DNA from: Leifsonia sp. AG29
GTDB taxonomy: Bacteria > Actinomycetota > Actinomycetes > Actinomycetales > Microbacteriaceae
Assembly: GCF_009765225.1 (NCBI RefSeq)
Contig: NZ_VMSF01000001.1
Span: 3,410,001 to 3,474,000 of the forward strand
DNA length: 64,000 nucleotides
Direction: 5' to 3'
Below, one piece after another: positions 8,479 through 17,175 of the stretch (the first letter of the stretch is position 1; each line of letters opens with the position of its first letter). A program made the translations under genes and the position numbers. The notes under the pieces are model-generated. The model did not search any database, had not been told where the DNA came from, and worked only from the letters and a program-made list of their open reading frames with translations.

Positions 8479-9558
8479 TGCGAGGGAGAATGCGTCAAGC
8501 GGGCCGGCGTGGGAGGCCTCAATCATCCGTCCGAACGGAATCGTCGGACGCGAGGGCCTGAATGGGAGCGGCAGTTCCAGCACTCCGGTTGAATGGATGG
8601 TTGCGGAACGATCCTTTACCCAGGTCGACGCACAGAATTCCCCCGGGACCGGCCGGGTTCGAGCAGACAGATGCCGGAAGTTGACGACCGGCGGATACGA
8701 GATCGCTCTGCGTGTCAGCTCGGGGGAGTGGGGTGCTCGAGCCGCCGGCGTCAGTCGGGGCGTGCCGGCTCTGGCGGGGTCCAACCGCAATATGGGGCGG
8801 TGGACTGACGGGGAACACGATGCGCGGACCGACGTCCCTTCTTCTCAGCCTGCCGGACGAGATATCTCTACAGACGGAGTCGTACGCTTGTTCTCCAGCC
8901 AGTGAACCCCGCTGGGTCTTCAGGCCAACCCGGGCCGGGACCGTACTCGATCGATCCGCTTTCGCGATGGTCCGTGATGGCCCCGCGAGTACGTAGACGA
9001 GTCCAGGACGCGCGACCTGGTCATGCACCCGACCGCACATCGCGCCTGGCGCGATGGTGATCCCACCTGATCCGAAAGTCGAACCCCGCCGTCGCAGGAA
9101 TCCCGACAGCCATATCTATGCGGTCTTTCGGTTCGACCCCGACCCCCCTGCGCTCGGTGCCCATTGTTCTCGTACATGTCACAGTCCCCCTCGCCCGTAT
9201 GCGACTGCCAGAATTGTCGACCGTCAGCGTTCGACCGACCATCCCTGCCGGCGCCCTCGCACTACACTCGAGCGGCATACCCGTCCACGCCCGCGCCTCC
9301 TCAGGTGCATTCGTCGACTCGCGACAGGCGCAATCCGAACGAATTCGACCTCCGACAGCGACACCTCTGGGCCCTCAGGATGGCCCTGAGACACCGGAAG
9401 CGACCGATTCAATTGCACCAGAGGCATCGTAAGCGCGATCTGCAGTCAACCACAGAGCGAGAATCGGGCGCTGGGCGCGATGCTATACGCCGACCGCAGC
9501 ACACTCGGTCGATATTGCGCTGCCCGGTCCGGCATGGGACGCGGGTCCCGGGGGAGTG

Positions 9559-10290
9559 TTAGCGCACAGTGGCGCGGATGACGCGCGTGACCTCGTCGAG
9601 GACTCCTTCGCCGAGGGTCAAGACCTCGACGTCGTGGACGCGATACTTCCGGATCTCCTTGGCAGACGCCTCCACCTCGGCCGCCGCCCCCGCGCCCTTC
9701 ATGAGAACAAGCTCGCCGCCGTCGCGAAGGAGAGGAGCAGTCAATGGGATCAACTTCCGGAAGGCGCTCACCGCCCTCGCCGTCACCTGGTCGAGCGGCT
9801 CCGGCAAGCGCGCGTCTTCAGCTCGAGCGCGCATCACCTCGACGTTGTCCAGGCCGAGAGCGCTAACCTGCTCGGTCAGCCACGCGACGCGACGTTCCAT
9901 GGGTTCGATCAGCACGAAGGAGACATCAGGTCGCGCGATCGCAAGGACCAGCCCCGGAAGCCCGGCTCCGCTTCCGACATCACCGACGCGACGCGGGCGA
10001 AGCAGGGGAGCGGCGATGGCGCAGTTCAGGATGTGTCGCGTCCAGAGGCGGGGGAGTTCCAGGGGCCCGATGAGTCCCCGCTCTTCTCCCTGAGCCGCCA
10101 GTTCGTGTGTGAAAGACCGCGCGAGCGGAAGGCGTTCGCCGAAGAGCGATGCAGCGATCGCAGGCTCGCGCTCAACAACATCGGCTGCGTTCTGTTCGGC
10201 GTCAGCGGTCCCATCACCGGCGGCAATTGACTTGCCGCGGGGCGTGCGATCTGCACCGAACTCGCCACCGCGGTCAGGGCCGTCGGTCAT
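9559..10290 (-). CDS. rsmG: 16S rRNA (guanine-527-N7)-methyltransferase RsmG
   Basis: A 243-residue SAM-dependent methyltransferase that makes m7G527 in 16S rRNA; loss of the enzyme gives low-level streptomycin resistance in other bacteria. The SAM motif GDVGSGAGLPGLVLA, the EPMERRVAWL second strand and the RAVSAFRKL segment identify it. The first 40 residues are a polar, low-complexity extension before the conserved core, so an internal start is possible. It heads toward the parS region and lies 53 bases after khpB, with a parS-like site in that spacer. Confidence 0.95.
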   Translation of the reverse strand: MTDGPDRGGEFGADRTPRGKSIAAGDGTADAEQNAADVVEREPAIAASLFGERLPLARSFTHELAAQGEERGLIGPLELPRLWTRHILNCAIAAPLLRPRRVGDVGSGAGLPGLVLAIARPDVSFVLIEPMERRVAWLTEQVSALGLDNVEVMRARAEDARLPEPLDQVTARAVSAFRKLIPLTAPLLRDGGELVLMKGAGAAAEVEASAKEIRKYRVHDVEVLTLGEGVLDEVTRVIRATVR

Positions 10291-10323
10291 GACGCCACCC
10301 GTTCCGGGTAGCCGGCTGCGAGA

Positions 10324-10339
10324 TGTTCCACGTGAAACG
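10324..10339. promoter_or_regulatory. parS-like site 8 (between khpB and rsmG)
   Basis: TGTTCCACGTGAAACG matches the parS consensus at 14 of 16 positions and has the same T-to-C change as site 1. It sits in the short spacer between khpB and rsmG, about 3.7 kb from parA. Confidence 0.75.
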
Positions 10340-10343
10340 TGAC

Positions 10344-10892
10344 CTACGCGGCCGAGATCACAGTGTGACGCTCGCGCCCCTCACCGCGGGAGTTCGACAC
10401 GAAGCCCCGCTCGGAAACGATGTCGTGGACGAGCTTGCGCTCGTACGACGACATCGGGGGCAGCGCAGCCTCGGCGGCGCCCTCCTCGATCCGAGTGATC
10501 GCGTGATCCACGAGTCGAGCGAGCTCGGCCTGGCGAGCGTCTCGGGAACCGGCGATGTCCAGGATCAAACGTGAGTACTCACCGGTCTTGTTCTGCACGG
10601 CGAGACGGGTCAATTCCTGCAGCGCGGCCACAGTCTCCGGCTTCGAGAGGAGCACCAGATTACTGTCGGAGTCCGCGTTGACCGAGAGGTACGCGCGGCC
10701 GTTGCGGGTGTCGATGTCGATGTCGCCGTCGATGTCCGCGATGTCGAGCAGCTCCTCGATGTAGTCGGCCGCGATGTCACCCTCGCGATCGAGTTCCTGA
10801 ACCGTCGGCTCCTGAGCCGGGTCCTGAGACAGCTGCTCGTCGGTCTGCTCGGTGTCCTCGGGGGAGGAGAACTCGGTCTGCACGTCGGTCAT
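10344..10892 (-). CDS. khpB: RNA-binding protein KhpB (Jag/EloR), KH-R3H type
   Basis: A 182-residue protein: an acidic, disordered head of about 40 residues, a Jag-type KH domain (about 42-118, with NGRAYLSVNA), and a C-terminal R3H domain (about 120-180) with the motif SYERKLVHDIV and R-G-F-V-S-N-S-R-G-E-G. KhpB works with KhpA as a small RNA chaperone linked to cell elongation. Its place directly after yidC is the standard actinobacterial arrangement. The short Jag_N domain of firmicute members is missing, as usual in actinobacteria. Confidence 0.92.
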   Translation of the reverse strand: MTDVQTEFSSPEDTEQTDEQLSQDPAQEPTVQELDREGDIAADYIEELLDIADIDGDIDIDTRNGRAYLSVNADSDSNLVLLSKPETVAALQELTRLAVQNKTGEYSRLILDIAGSRDARQAELARLVDHAITRIEEGAAEAALPPMSSYERKLVHDIVSERGFVSNSRGEGRERHTVISAA

Positions 10893-10904
10893 GTCTTACT
10901 CCTG

Positions 10905-11873
10905 CTACTTTCCGGCCTGCTTCTTGGCCCGGTTCTTGCCGACCGGCTGAACCCGCTGCGTCGTGGAGCGCTTCGGCACCTCATCGACGGCGAGGACGGT
11001 GGCACCATCCGGTTGAACGAGCTTGCCCTTGCGGGCGAGCCGCGCCTCCCGAGCTTTGGCCGCGTCAGAGCCCGGCGTCGGCATGTTGCGGATCACGAGG
11101 AACTGCTGGCCCATGGTCCACAGGTTCGAGGTCAGCCAGTAGAACATGACACCGAGCGGGAAGGCGAAACCGGAGAACAGGAAGACGAAGGGGAGCAGGT
11201 AGAGCAGGATGCGCTGCTGCTTGAACTGCGGGCTCGCCTTGGTCTCCGGCGACATGTTCTTGGAGACGATCTGGAGCTGGGTCAGGAACTGCGACCCGGT
11301 CATCAGAATAACCATAACGGCCGCGATCACCATGACCGCGACCTGCGGCGGGTGGGCGTTCATCGCCCCCTGGAAGCTCTGGTGCAGGGGAGCGACGCCG
11401 AAGAGCGTGGCGTTCCCGAACTGCTGGGCGAGCTCCGAGTTCAGCGGACCGACGCCGGCCTTTCCGCTCTGAGCCCCGTTGAGGACCTGGAACAGCGCGA
11501 AGAACACGGGCATCTGCAGCAGGAGCGGAAGACATGAGCTCAGCGGGTTGGTGCCCGTCTTCTTGTAGAGCTCCATGGTCTCGCGGGACATGGCCTCACG
11601 CGAGAACTGGTCCTTCTTGCCCTTGTACTTGTCCTGGATCTTCTTGAGCTGCGGAGCGATCTCGAGCATCCGCCGCTGGTTCTTGATCTGCCGGACGAAG
11701 ATCGGGATGAGCGCGGCACGCACGACCACCGTCAGACCCACGATCGAGAGCACCCAGGTGATCCCCGCGGCAGGGTCCATTCCGACCGTCGTGAACAGCC
11801 AATGGAAGGCGACGAGGATCAGCTCGACGACCCACTTGATGGGCCAGAGGATGAGTCCGATGAAATCAGGCAT
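10905..11873 (-). CDS. yidC: Membrane protein insertase YidC
   Basis: A 322-residue insertase of the Gram-positive/actinobacterial type. It has a short N-terminal hydrophobic segment instead of the large periplasmic domain of E. coli YidC, then the five-helix insertase core (about 10-280) with the positively charged cytoplasmic hairpin (residues about 65-110) and the conserved hydrophilic-groove arginine in VVVRAALIPIFVRQIK. The tail after residue 275 is Lys/Arg-rich. It inserts proteins into the membrane alone or with SecYEG. It lies in the rpmH-rnpA-yidD-yidC-khpB operon with 10-12 base spacers. Confidence 0.96.
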   Translation of the reverse strand: MPDFIGLILWPIKWVVELILVAFHWLFTTVGMDPAAGITWVLSIVGLTVVVRAALIPIFVRQIKNQRRMLEIAPQLKKIQDKYKGKKDQFSREAMSRETMELYKKTGTNPLSSCLPLLLQMPVFFALFQVLNGAQSGKAGVGPLNSELAQQFGNATLFGVAPLHQSFQGAMNAHPPQVAVMVIAAVMVILMTGSQFLTQLQIVSKNMSPETKASPQFKQQRILLYLLPFVFLFSGFAFPLGVMFYWLTSNLWTMGQQFLVIRNMPTPGSDAAKAREARLARKGKLVQPDGATVLAVDEVPKRSTTQRVQPVGKNRAKKQAGK

Positions 11874-11883
11874 GGGGAGGAGA

Positions 11884-12210
11884 TCAGGCCCTTCTGGCTG
11901 CGAAGTGGTGGTGGTCGGCCGGGACCACGAATCCGAACGGAGTGACGCGATAGCGTCGGGTCTTCTTCACGGGGACGTCGTCGACCCCGCCCGCCGCCCA
12001 GGGATGGCAGCGGAGAATCCGCCTGGTGCCCAGGAAACCGCCGATCACGACCCCGTGCTCTTGAATCGCCTGCAGGGCATAAGCGGAGCAGGAGGGGTAG
12101 TAGCGGCACACGTCGCCGTAGAGCGGCGAGATCACGGCCCGGTACGCACGGAGCAGCAGCACGGCCGCGTTACGCGGGGCCAGGAGCACAGCTGCGATCG
12201 CGGCATTCAT
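11884..12210 (-). CDS. yidD: Membrane protein insertion efficiency factor YidD
   Basis: A 108-residue YidD (DUF37) with the signature YRAVISPLYGDVCRYYPSCSAYA and GTRRILRCHPWAAGGVDDVP, including three conserved cysteines. An amphipathic N-terminal helix would lie on the inner face of the membrane. It assists YidC-dependent insertion. The tail (VVPADHHHFAARRA) is longer than in E. coli and carries three adjacent histidines. Confidence 0.95.
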   Translation of the reverse strand: MNAAIAAVLLAPRNAAVLLLRAYRAVISPLYGDVCRYYPSCSAYALQAIQEHGVVIGGFLGTRRILRCHPWAAGGVDDVPVKKTRRYRVTPFGFVVPADHHHFAARRA

Positions 12211-12225
12211 GGGCGGACGGTGACC

Positions 12226-12594
12226 TTATCTCGTGGCGCTACGGCTGAGGTAGCGGCTGACGGCTCGAGAGACCTCTTCGTGCAGGCTAGCCCACCCGGC
12301 TTGAGCAGAGGCTGGCAATGCTCGCACGACGATGTCCACTCCCGGGCCGCCGGCGGAGGAATCGGCGAGGCGGGGGAGCAGCTCGTAGGCGATCGCCTTG
12401 AGCCGCCGGCGGACGAGATTGCGCCGCACCGCATCGCCGACCGTCTTGCCCGCGATGAAGCCGAACCGTACGGCGCCGGAGTCGACATTCGTGCGGACGT
12501 ACGTCACGGTCAGCGTTCCGGAGAAGCGGACACCACGACGCACGGTCGCCCGGTAGTCGGCTCCGCGCGTGATGCGGTTGCGCTTCGCGAGCAC
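12226..12594 (-). CDS. rnpA: Ribonuclease P protein component
   Basis: A 122-residue protein subunit of RNase P, which trims the 5' ends of pre-tRNAs together with the RnpB RNA. The RNR-type motif GDAVRRNLVRRRLKAI is present at about residues 53-68, and the N-terminus LAKRNRI is typical. It follows rpmH after 21 bases and precedes yidD by 15 bases. Confidence 0.96.
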   Translation of the reverse strand: MLAKRNRITRGADYRATVRRGVRFSGTLTVTYVRTNVDSGAVRFGFIAGKTVGDAVRRNLVRRRLKAIAYELLPRLADSSAGGPGVDIVVRALPASAQAGWASLHEEVSRAVSRYLSRSATR

Positions 12595-12615
12595 CGGCCG
12601 GCCCTCGGCGGAGGA

Positions 12616-12753
12616 CTACGCGGAGAGCTTCGCGCGGCCCTTGCTGCGGCGAGCGGACAGGATCGCGCGACCGGCGCGCGTGCGCATCCGGAGGCGGAAG
12701 CCGTGGGTCTTGGCGCGCTTGCGGTTGTTCGGCTGGAAGGTTCTCTTGCTCAT
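12616..12753 (-). CDS. rpmH: 50S ribosomal protein L34
   Basis: A 45-residue L34 beginning [19 protein letters not shown] and ending in KGRAKLSA. The start at 12753 is set by this conserved N-terminus and a GGAGATAGAT leader; the same frame is open further upstream but that part is not conserved. It is the first gene of the leftward operon through khpB. Confidence 0.98.
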   Translation of the reverse strand: MSKRTFQPNNRKRAKTHGFRLRMRTRAGRAILSARRSKGRAKLSA

Positions 12754-13214
12754 ATCTATCTCCGTGGGTGGTCTTTTCACAGGCCGGTGCTGAGATGAAC
12801 GACCAGCACGGGGAGGCCAGGAAAGTTTCAAGGCAGCCGGAACCGGCTGAAGTCAACTGATTAAAGCTACGGCCTCGGATGGGACAAGGTCAAACCGAAG
12901 CCGGTCAAATCCACTGATTATGCACGGGATTGACAGCGGAGGACGGTCCGACGCGCCGACGTATGCCCCTCCATGGATTTGATCCCGCTTCTGTGGACAA
13001 GTTACCGTGAGGTCGAAAGTTATCCCCAGCCCATCCCGAAAACGGCCGAGGATCGCTACGGTATTGCACACGCAGCGGTGGATAACTCTGTGAATACCCA
13101 CCGGCGGCCGAACCGGGTCGCCAACCCGACGAGAGTCATCGGGGGCATGACTCGTCCTCCCATCGGGGGACGGCACACGGCGGCGCGACCGCGACACTGA
13201 GAAGACGGGGAACG
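12754..13214. other. rpmH-dnaA intergenic region with DnaA-box-like sites
   Basis: This divergent spacer of 461 bases must hold the rpmH and dnaA promoters. DnaA-box-like sequences are TGTGGACAA at 12992-13000 (reverse of TTGTCCACA), TTATCCCCA at 13020-13028 and GGTGGATAA at 13077-13085. They would allow dnaA autoregulation and may form part of a bipartite origin together with the dnaA-dnaN spacer. Confidence 0.65.
12864..12893 (-). promoter_or_regulatory. Putative promoter of the rpmH operon
   Basis: On the minus strand TTGACC (12888-12893) and TAGCTT (12864-12869) are separated by 18 bases, about 110 bases before the rpmH start. A second TTGACC copy lies at 12903-12908. Consensus match only. 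Confidence 0.4.
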
Positions 13215-14636
13215 ATGGCAGGCGGCGAAGAGTCCATTTCTGCGGCATGGCAGAGCGTGCTCGGCAAGCTCGAGACGGACGATCGCATCACCCCCCAGCT
13301 GTACGGATTCCTCAGCCTGGTCGAGCCCAAGGGCATCATGGCGGGCACGCTCTACCTCGAGGTCCCGAACGAGTTCACCCGCGGGATGATCGAGCAGCGG
13401 AGCCGGGTGCCCCTCCTGAACGCCATCGGGTCGCTCGATGAGGCGCTCGAGATCAACACCTTCGCGATCGTGGTGAACCCCGAGATCCAGCAGGAGTCCC
13501 TGTCCGGACCGGTGGAACCCGAGACGATCCCGTACACGGAGGCGCCGACCACCGTCAGCGCCCCGACCGAGATCACGGCGCCGCCCCGCAACGGCGACAC
13601 CCGCCTGAACTCCAAGTACAGCTTCGACAACTTCGTCATCGGGCAGTCCAACCGATTCGCCCACGCCGCGGCCGTTGCCGTGGCCGAAGCGCCCGCGAAG
13701 GCCTACAACCCGTTGTTCATCTACGGCGACTCGGGCCTGGGGAAGACGCACCTCCTCCACGCCATCGGTCACTACGCGATGAGCCTCTACCCGGGAATCC
13801 GCGTCCGCTACGTGAGCTCCGAGGAGTTCACCAACGACTTCATCAACTCGATCGCGAACAACCGGGGCTCCTCGTTCCAGGCGCGGTATCGCAACATCGA
13901 CATCCTCCTGATCGACGACATCCAGTTCCTGCAGCGAGCGGTCGAGACGCAGGAGGCGTTCTTCCACACGTTCAACACGCTTCACGACCACAACAAGCAG
14001 GTGGTCATCACGAGCGACCTGCCTCCCAAGATGCTGACCGGGTTCGAGGACCGCATGCGGTCGCGGTTCGAGTGGGGTCTGATCACCGACGTCCAGGTCC
14101 CCGACCTCGAGACGCGCATCGCCATCCTGCGCAAGAAGGCGCAGAGCGAGAAGATCCAGGTGCCGGACGACATCCTCGAGTTCATGGCGTCGAAGGTGTC
14201 GAGCAACATCCGCGAGCTCGAAGGGACGCTCATCCGTGTGACGGCGTTCGCGAGCCTCAACCGGACCCCCGTCGACATGCCGCTCGTGCAGACCGTCCTC
14301 AAGGACCTGATCACGCTCGACGACGACAACGTGATCGCGCCGACGGACATCATCACGAACACCGCCGAGTACTTCAAGCTGAGCGTCGACGACCTCTACG
14401 GCTCGAGCCGGTCGCAGGCGGTCGCCACCGCCCGTCAGATCGCCATGTACCTCTGCCGCGAGCTCACGAACCTCTCCCTCCCCAAGATCGGGCAGCTCTT
14501 CGGCGGCCGCGACCACACCACGGTGATGTACGCCAACAAGAAGATCAGCGAGCTCATGAAGGAGCGGCGCTCGATCTACAACCAGGTCACCGAGCTGACC
14601 AGCAGGATCAAGCAGAACCACCGCTACGGCAAGTGA
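13215..14636 (+). CDS. dnaA: Chromosomal replication initiator DnaA
   Basis: A 473-residue DnaA with all four domains: the N-terminal DnaB/partner domain (1-85), a short variable linker rich in Pro/Thr (about 90-125), the AAA+ core beginning KYSFDNFVIG with Walker A GDSGLGKTHL, Walker B ILLIDDIQFL and an arginine finger in MRSRFEWGL, and the C-terminal DNA-binding domain with FGGRDHTTVMYA. It opens oriC as an ATP filament. The ATG start follows a GGGGAACG leader. The linker is short compared with Streptomyces DnaA. Confidence 0.98.
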   Translation: MAGGEESISAAWQSVLGKLETDDRITPQLYGFLSLVEPKGIMAGTLYLEVPNEFTRGMIEQRSRVPLLNAIGSLDEALEINTFAIVVNPEIQQESLSGPVEPETIPYTEAPTTVSAPTEITAPPRNGDTRLNSKYSFDNFVIGQSNRFAHAAAVAVAEAPAKAYNPLFIYGDSGLGKTHLLHAIGHYAMSLYPGIRVRYVSSEEFTNDFINSIANNRGSSFQARYRNIDILLIDDIQFLQRAVETQEAFFHTFNTLHDHNKQVVITSDLPPKMLTGFEDRMRSRFEWGLITDVQVPDLETRIAILRKKAQSEKIQVPDDILEFMASKVSSNIRELEGTLIRVTAFASLNRTPVDMPLVQTVLKDLITLDDDNVIAPTDIITNTAEYFKLSVDDLYGSSRSQAVATARQIAMYLCRELTNLSLPKIGQLFGGRDHTTVMYANKKISELMKERRSIYNQVTELTSRIKQNHRYGK

Positions 14637-15099
14637 CGCCGCGGTGGCGGGTCGATGAACCGCCGGCGACGCCCGATTGACGCCCGAGTTATCCACAAAT
14701 CCATCCCCATTGTGGGGACAGTGCACTATTAACAGGTGTGGATAACTTGTGGATAGCTTCCGGATAGTCCACCGGTTAATGGGGACGAATCGCACCGGGG
14801 TGTGAATAGTGCACGGTCGCCTCCTGCACGCAAGCCCCTTGTCAACATCCGGATTCCTCAGGTCATCAACATGTCACCGACCTGTAGTTCCCAGTCGCCG
14901 ACTGGTCTCAACAGACTTATCCACACTTTCCACAGCGGTTAACACGATTAATCCTTAACTCTTCTGAGAAGGGGTCGGCCGACAACCTCCTCCCGGCGAG
15001 CGTCCGATCGGAGCGCCCAAGGAATCACAACTGTTGCGTCAGAGGCCAGGCGCTAGGATTTGTGACGATCCGTACCGCCGAACCGACAGGGGTGACTTC
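14637..15099. other. Replication origin (oriC) region between dnaA and dnaN
   Basis: This spacer of 463 bases contains three perfect TTATCCACA DnaA boxes, at 14689-14697 (+), 14737-14745 (-) and 14917-14925 (+), a CTATCCACA box at 14748-14756 (-), and a weaker CTTTCCACA at 14926-14934 (+). The stretch 14939-14968 after the last box is AT-rich for this genome and is a candidate unwinding element. The location between dnaA and dnaN and the strand switch of genes around it support oriC. Confidence 0.88.
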
Positions 15100-16245
15100 G
15101 TGAAGTTCCAAGCCAACCGGGATGTCTTCAGCGAAGCCGTCTCGTTCGCGGTGAAGCTCCTGCCGCAGCGGACGACACTGCCCATCCTGAGCGGCGTGCT
15201 GATCGAGACCACCGACACCGGCCTCCAGCTGTCCTCGTTCGACTACGAGGTGTCCGCGCAGACCGAGATCGCCGCCGAGGTGGAGGAGCCGGGCCGCGTC
15301 CTGGTGTCCGGGCGACTCCTGGCCGAGATCGCCGCGAAGCTGCCGAACGCCCCGGTGCGGTTCTCCACCGAGGAATCCAAGATCGTCGTGCGCGCCGGAT
15401 CCGCGAACTTCACGCTCCTGTCCATGCCGGTCGAGGAATACCCGAGCATCCCGCAGGTCTCCGGGGAGGCGGGACTGGTCCCGGCCGACGAGTTCGCCGA
15501 GGCCGTCGCCCAGGTGGGCGTGGCGGCATCGCGCGACGATGTGACGCCGGTGATCACCGGCGTTCAGCTGGAGGTCGGTGACAATCGACTCGGCCTGGTC
15601 GCGACCGACCGCTACCGCGTCGCGGTCCGCGAGATCGACTGGGACAACGGAACCACCTCGGGCGGGTCGGTCACAGCGCTCGTGCCGGCACGGACCCTCA
15701 CGGAGATCGGCAAGACGTTCGGTCACAGCGGCACGGTCGCCGTCTCGATCACCAACCGCGACGACCGCGAGCTGATCGCCTTCACGGCGGACAAGAAGAC
15801 CGTCACGTCCCTCCTGATCAAGGGCAATTTCCCGCCCGTGCGCCGGCTTTTCCCGGACCAGGTCGACAATTACGCCGTCGTCAACACCGGCGAGCTGATC
15901 GAGGCCACTCGCCGCGTCGCGCTCGTCCTCGAGCGCGAGGCCGCGCTCCGCTACACCTTCACAGCCGACGGACTGACGCTCGAGGCGATCGGCTCCGAGC
16001 AGGCCCAGGCATCCGAGAGCATCGACGCCCTCCTCACCGGCCAGGAGACGGTGGTTTCATTGAAACCGCAGTTCCTGCTCGACGGTCTTGGTGCGGTGCA
16101 CTCCGAATTCGTCCGGATCTCCTTCACCAAGACCGAGAACCCCAACAAGCCGGGTCCTGTGCTCATCACGAGCCAGACCTCGAAGGACCAGGCCGGATCG
16201 GACTCGTACAAGTACCTGCTCCAGCCGAACCTCCTCCTTCGCTGA
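15100..16245 (+). CDS. dnaN: DNA polymerase III sliding clamp (beta subunit)
   Basis: A 381-residue beta clamp made of three similar domains. The GTG start at 15100 gives the standard N-terminus KFQANRDVFSEAVSFAVKLLPQRTTLPILSGV; upstream open sequence in the same frame enters the origin and is not coding. Conserved FPPVRRLFPD and the C-terminal region that ends YLLQPNLLL complete the domain. The clamp tethers polymerase to DNA. gnd and recF follow on the same strand. Confidence 0.97.
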   Translation: MKFQANRDVFSEAVSFAVKLLPQRTTLPILSGVLIETTDTGLQLSSFDYEVSAQTEIAAEVEEPGRVLVSGRLLAEIAAKLPNAPVRFSTEESKIVVRAGSANFTLLSMPVEEYPSIPQVSGEAGLVPADEFAEAVAQVGVAASRDDVTPVITGVQLEVGDNRLGLVATDRYRVAVREIDWDNGTTSGGSVTALVPARTLTEIGKTFGHSGTVAVSITNRDDRELIAFTADKKTVTSLLIKGNFPPVRRLFPDQVDNYAVVNTGELIEATRRVALVLEREAALRYTFTADGLTLEAIGSEQAQASESIDALLTGQETVVSLKPQFLLDGLGAVHSEFVRISFTKTENPNKPGPVLITSQTSKDQAGSDSYKYLLQPNLLLR

Positions 16246-16281
16246 CCCCGGTCCCGCTGAAGCAACAGAAGAAGGATCATC

Positions 16282-17169
16282 ATGCACATCGGCCTCATCG
16301 GTCTCGGACGCATGGGCAACAACATGCGCGCCCGCCTCGAGAAGAAGGGCATCGAGGTCACCGGCTACGACACGAACCCCGACGTGTCGGACGTCGCGAC
16401 GCTCGCGGACCTCGTCGCCGCCCTGCCGGCTCCGCGGACCGTCTGGGTCATGGTGCCGGCCGGCGAGATCACCGATTCGGTGATCCGCGGCCTCGAACCG
16501 CTCCTCGAGAAGGGCGACCTGGTGATCGACGGGGGCAACTCGAAGTTCACCGAGGACTTCAAGCACGCCGAGCTGCTGGCCCCGCGCGGCGTCGACTTCA
16601 TGGACGCCGGCGTCTCCGGCGGCATCTGGGGCCTCGAGAACGGCTACGGACTCATGGTCGGCGGCTCCAAGGAGCAGGTCGAGCGTGTGATGCCGGTCTT
16701 CGACGCACTCCGTCCCGAGGGCCCTCGCGAGGAGGGCTTCGTCCATGTCGGCGAGGTCGGCGCGGGTCACTACGCGAAGATGGTGCACAACGGCATCGAG
16801 TACGCGCTGATGCAGGCCTACGCCGAGGGTTACGAGCTGCTCGACACGCGCAAGGACATCATCAAGGACGTCACCGGGACCTTCAAGGCCTGGCAGCGCG
16901 GCACCGTGGTCCGCTCCTGGCTGCTCGACCTGCTCGTCCGCGCACTCGAGCAGGACCCGGAGTTCGAGCACATCGAGGGCTACGTGCAGGACTCGGGTGA
17001 GGGCCGCTGGACCGTGGAGGAGGGGCTCAACAACGCCGTCCCGCTGCCGACGATCAGCGCCTCCATCTTCGCCCGTTTCGTCTCCCGTCAGGAGGACTCG
17101 CCGGCGATGAAGGCGGTCGCCGCGCTGCGCAACCAGTTCGGCGGTCACGCTGTGAAGGCCGTGGACTAA
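16282..17169 (+). CDS. gnd: 6-phosphogluconate dehydrogenase, decarboxylating (short form)
   Basis: A 295-residue enzyme of the short, YqeC/GndA-like class. It has the Rossmann start IGLIGLGRMGNNMRA, the substrate-binding DGGNSKFTED and the catalytic segments DAGVSGGIWGLENGYGLMVGG and HYAKMVHNGIEYALMQAYAEG. The second helical domain is shorter than in the 470-residue E. coli enzyme. It oxidises and decarboxylates 6-phosphogluconate to ribulose 5-phosphate. Insertion between dnaN and recF is normal in many actinobacteria and has no obvious functional meaning. Confidence 0.93.
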   Translation: MHIGLIGLGRMGNNMRARLEKKGIEVTGYDTNPDVSDVATLADLVAALPAPRTVWVMVPAGEITDSVIRGLEPLLEKGDLVIDGGNSKFTEDFKHAELLAPRGVDFMDAGVSGGIWGLENGYGLMVGGSKEQVERVMPVFDALRPEGPREEGFVHVGEVGAGHYAKMVHNGIEYALMQAYAEGYELLDTRKDIIKDVTGTFKAWQRGTVVRSWLLDLLVRALEQDPEFEHIEGYVQDSGEGRWTVEEGLNNAVPLPTISASIFARFVSRQEDSPAMKAVAALRNQFGGHAVKAVD

Positions 17170-17175
17170 CCCTCT

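Larger units (their letters stand above)
6596..9558. other. Gene-free parS region between parA and rsmG (about 3 kb)
   Basis: No reading frame in this stretch of 2963 bases resembles a known protein, has a convincing ribosome-binding site, or keeps the codon pattern seen in neighbouring genes; the longest open frames (6874-7581 plus, 8519-9040 minus, 8402-8905 plus) read as Arg/Pro/Ser-rich noise and their FHVK strings come from the parS palindromes. Six parS sites lie inside it, another overlaps the parA start and one lies past rsmG. A short tandem repeat is at 7820-7886. In so compact an origin region such a long non-coding stretch is unusual. It may act as a centromere-like platform, or hold decayed genes or an unrecognised RNA; I could not tell these apart. 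Confidence 0.7.

Noticed and set aside
16053-16067. GGTTTCATTGAAACC palindrome inside dnaN considered as a parS site
   Set aside because: The central CACGTG of parS is missing, and the site lies in conserved coding sequence.
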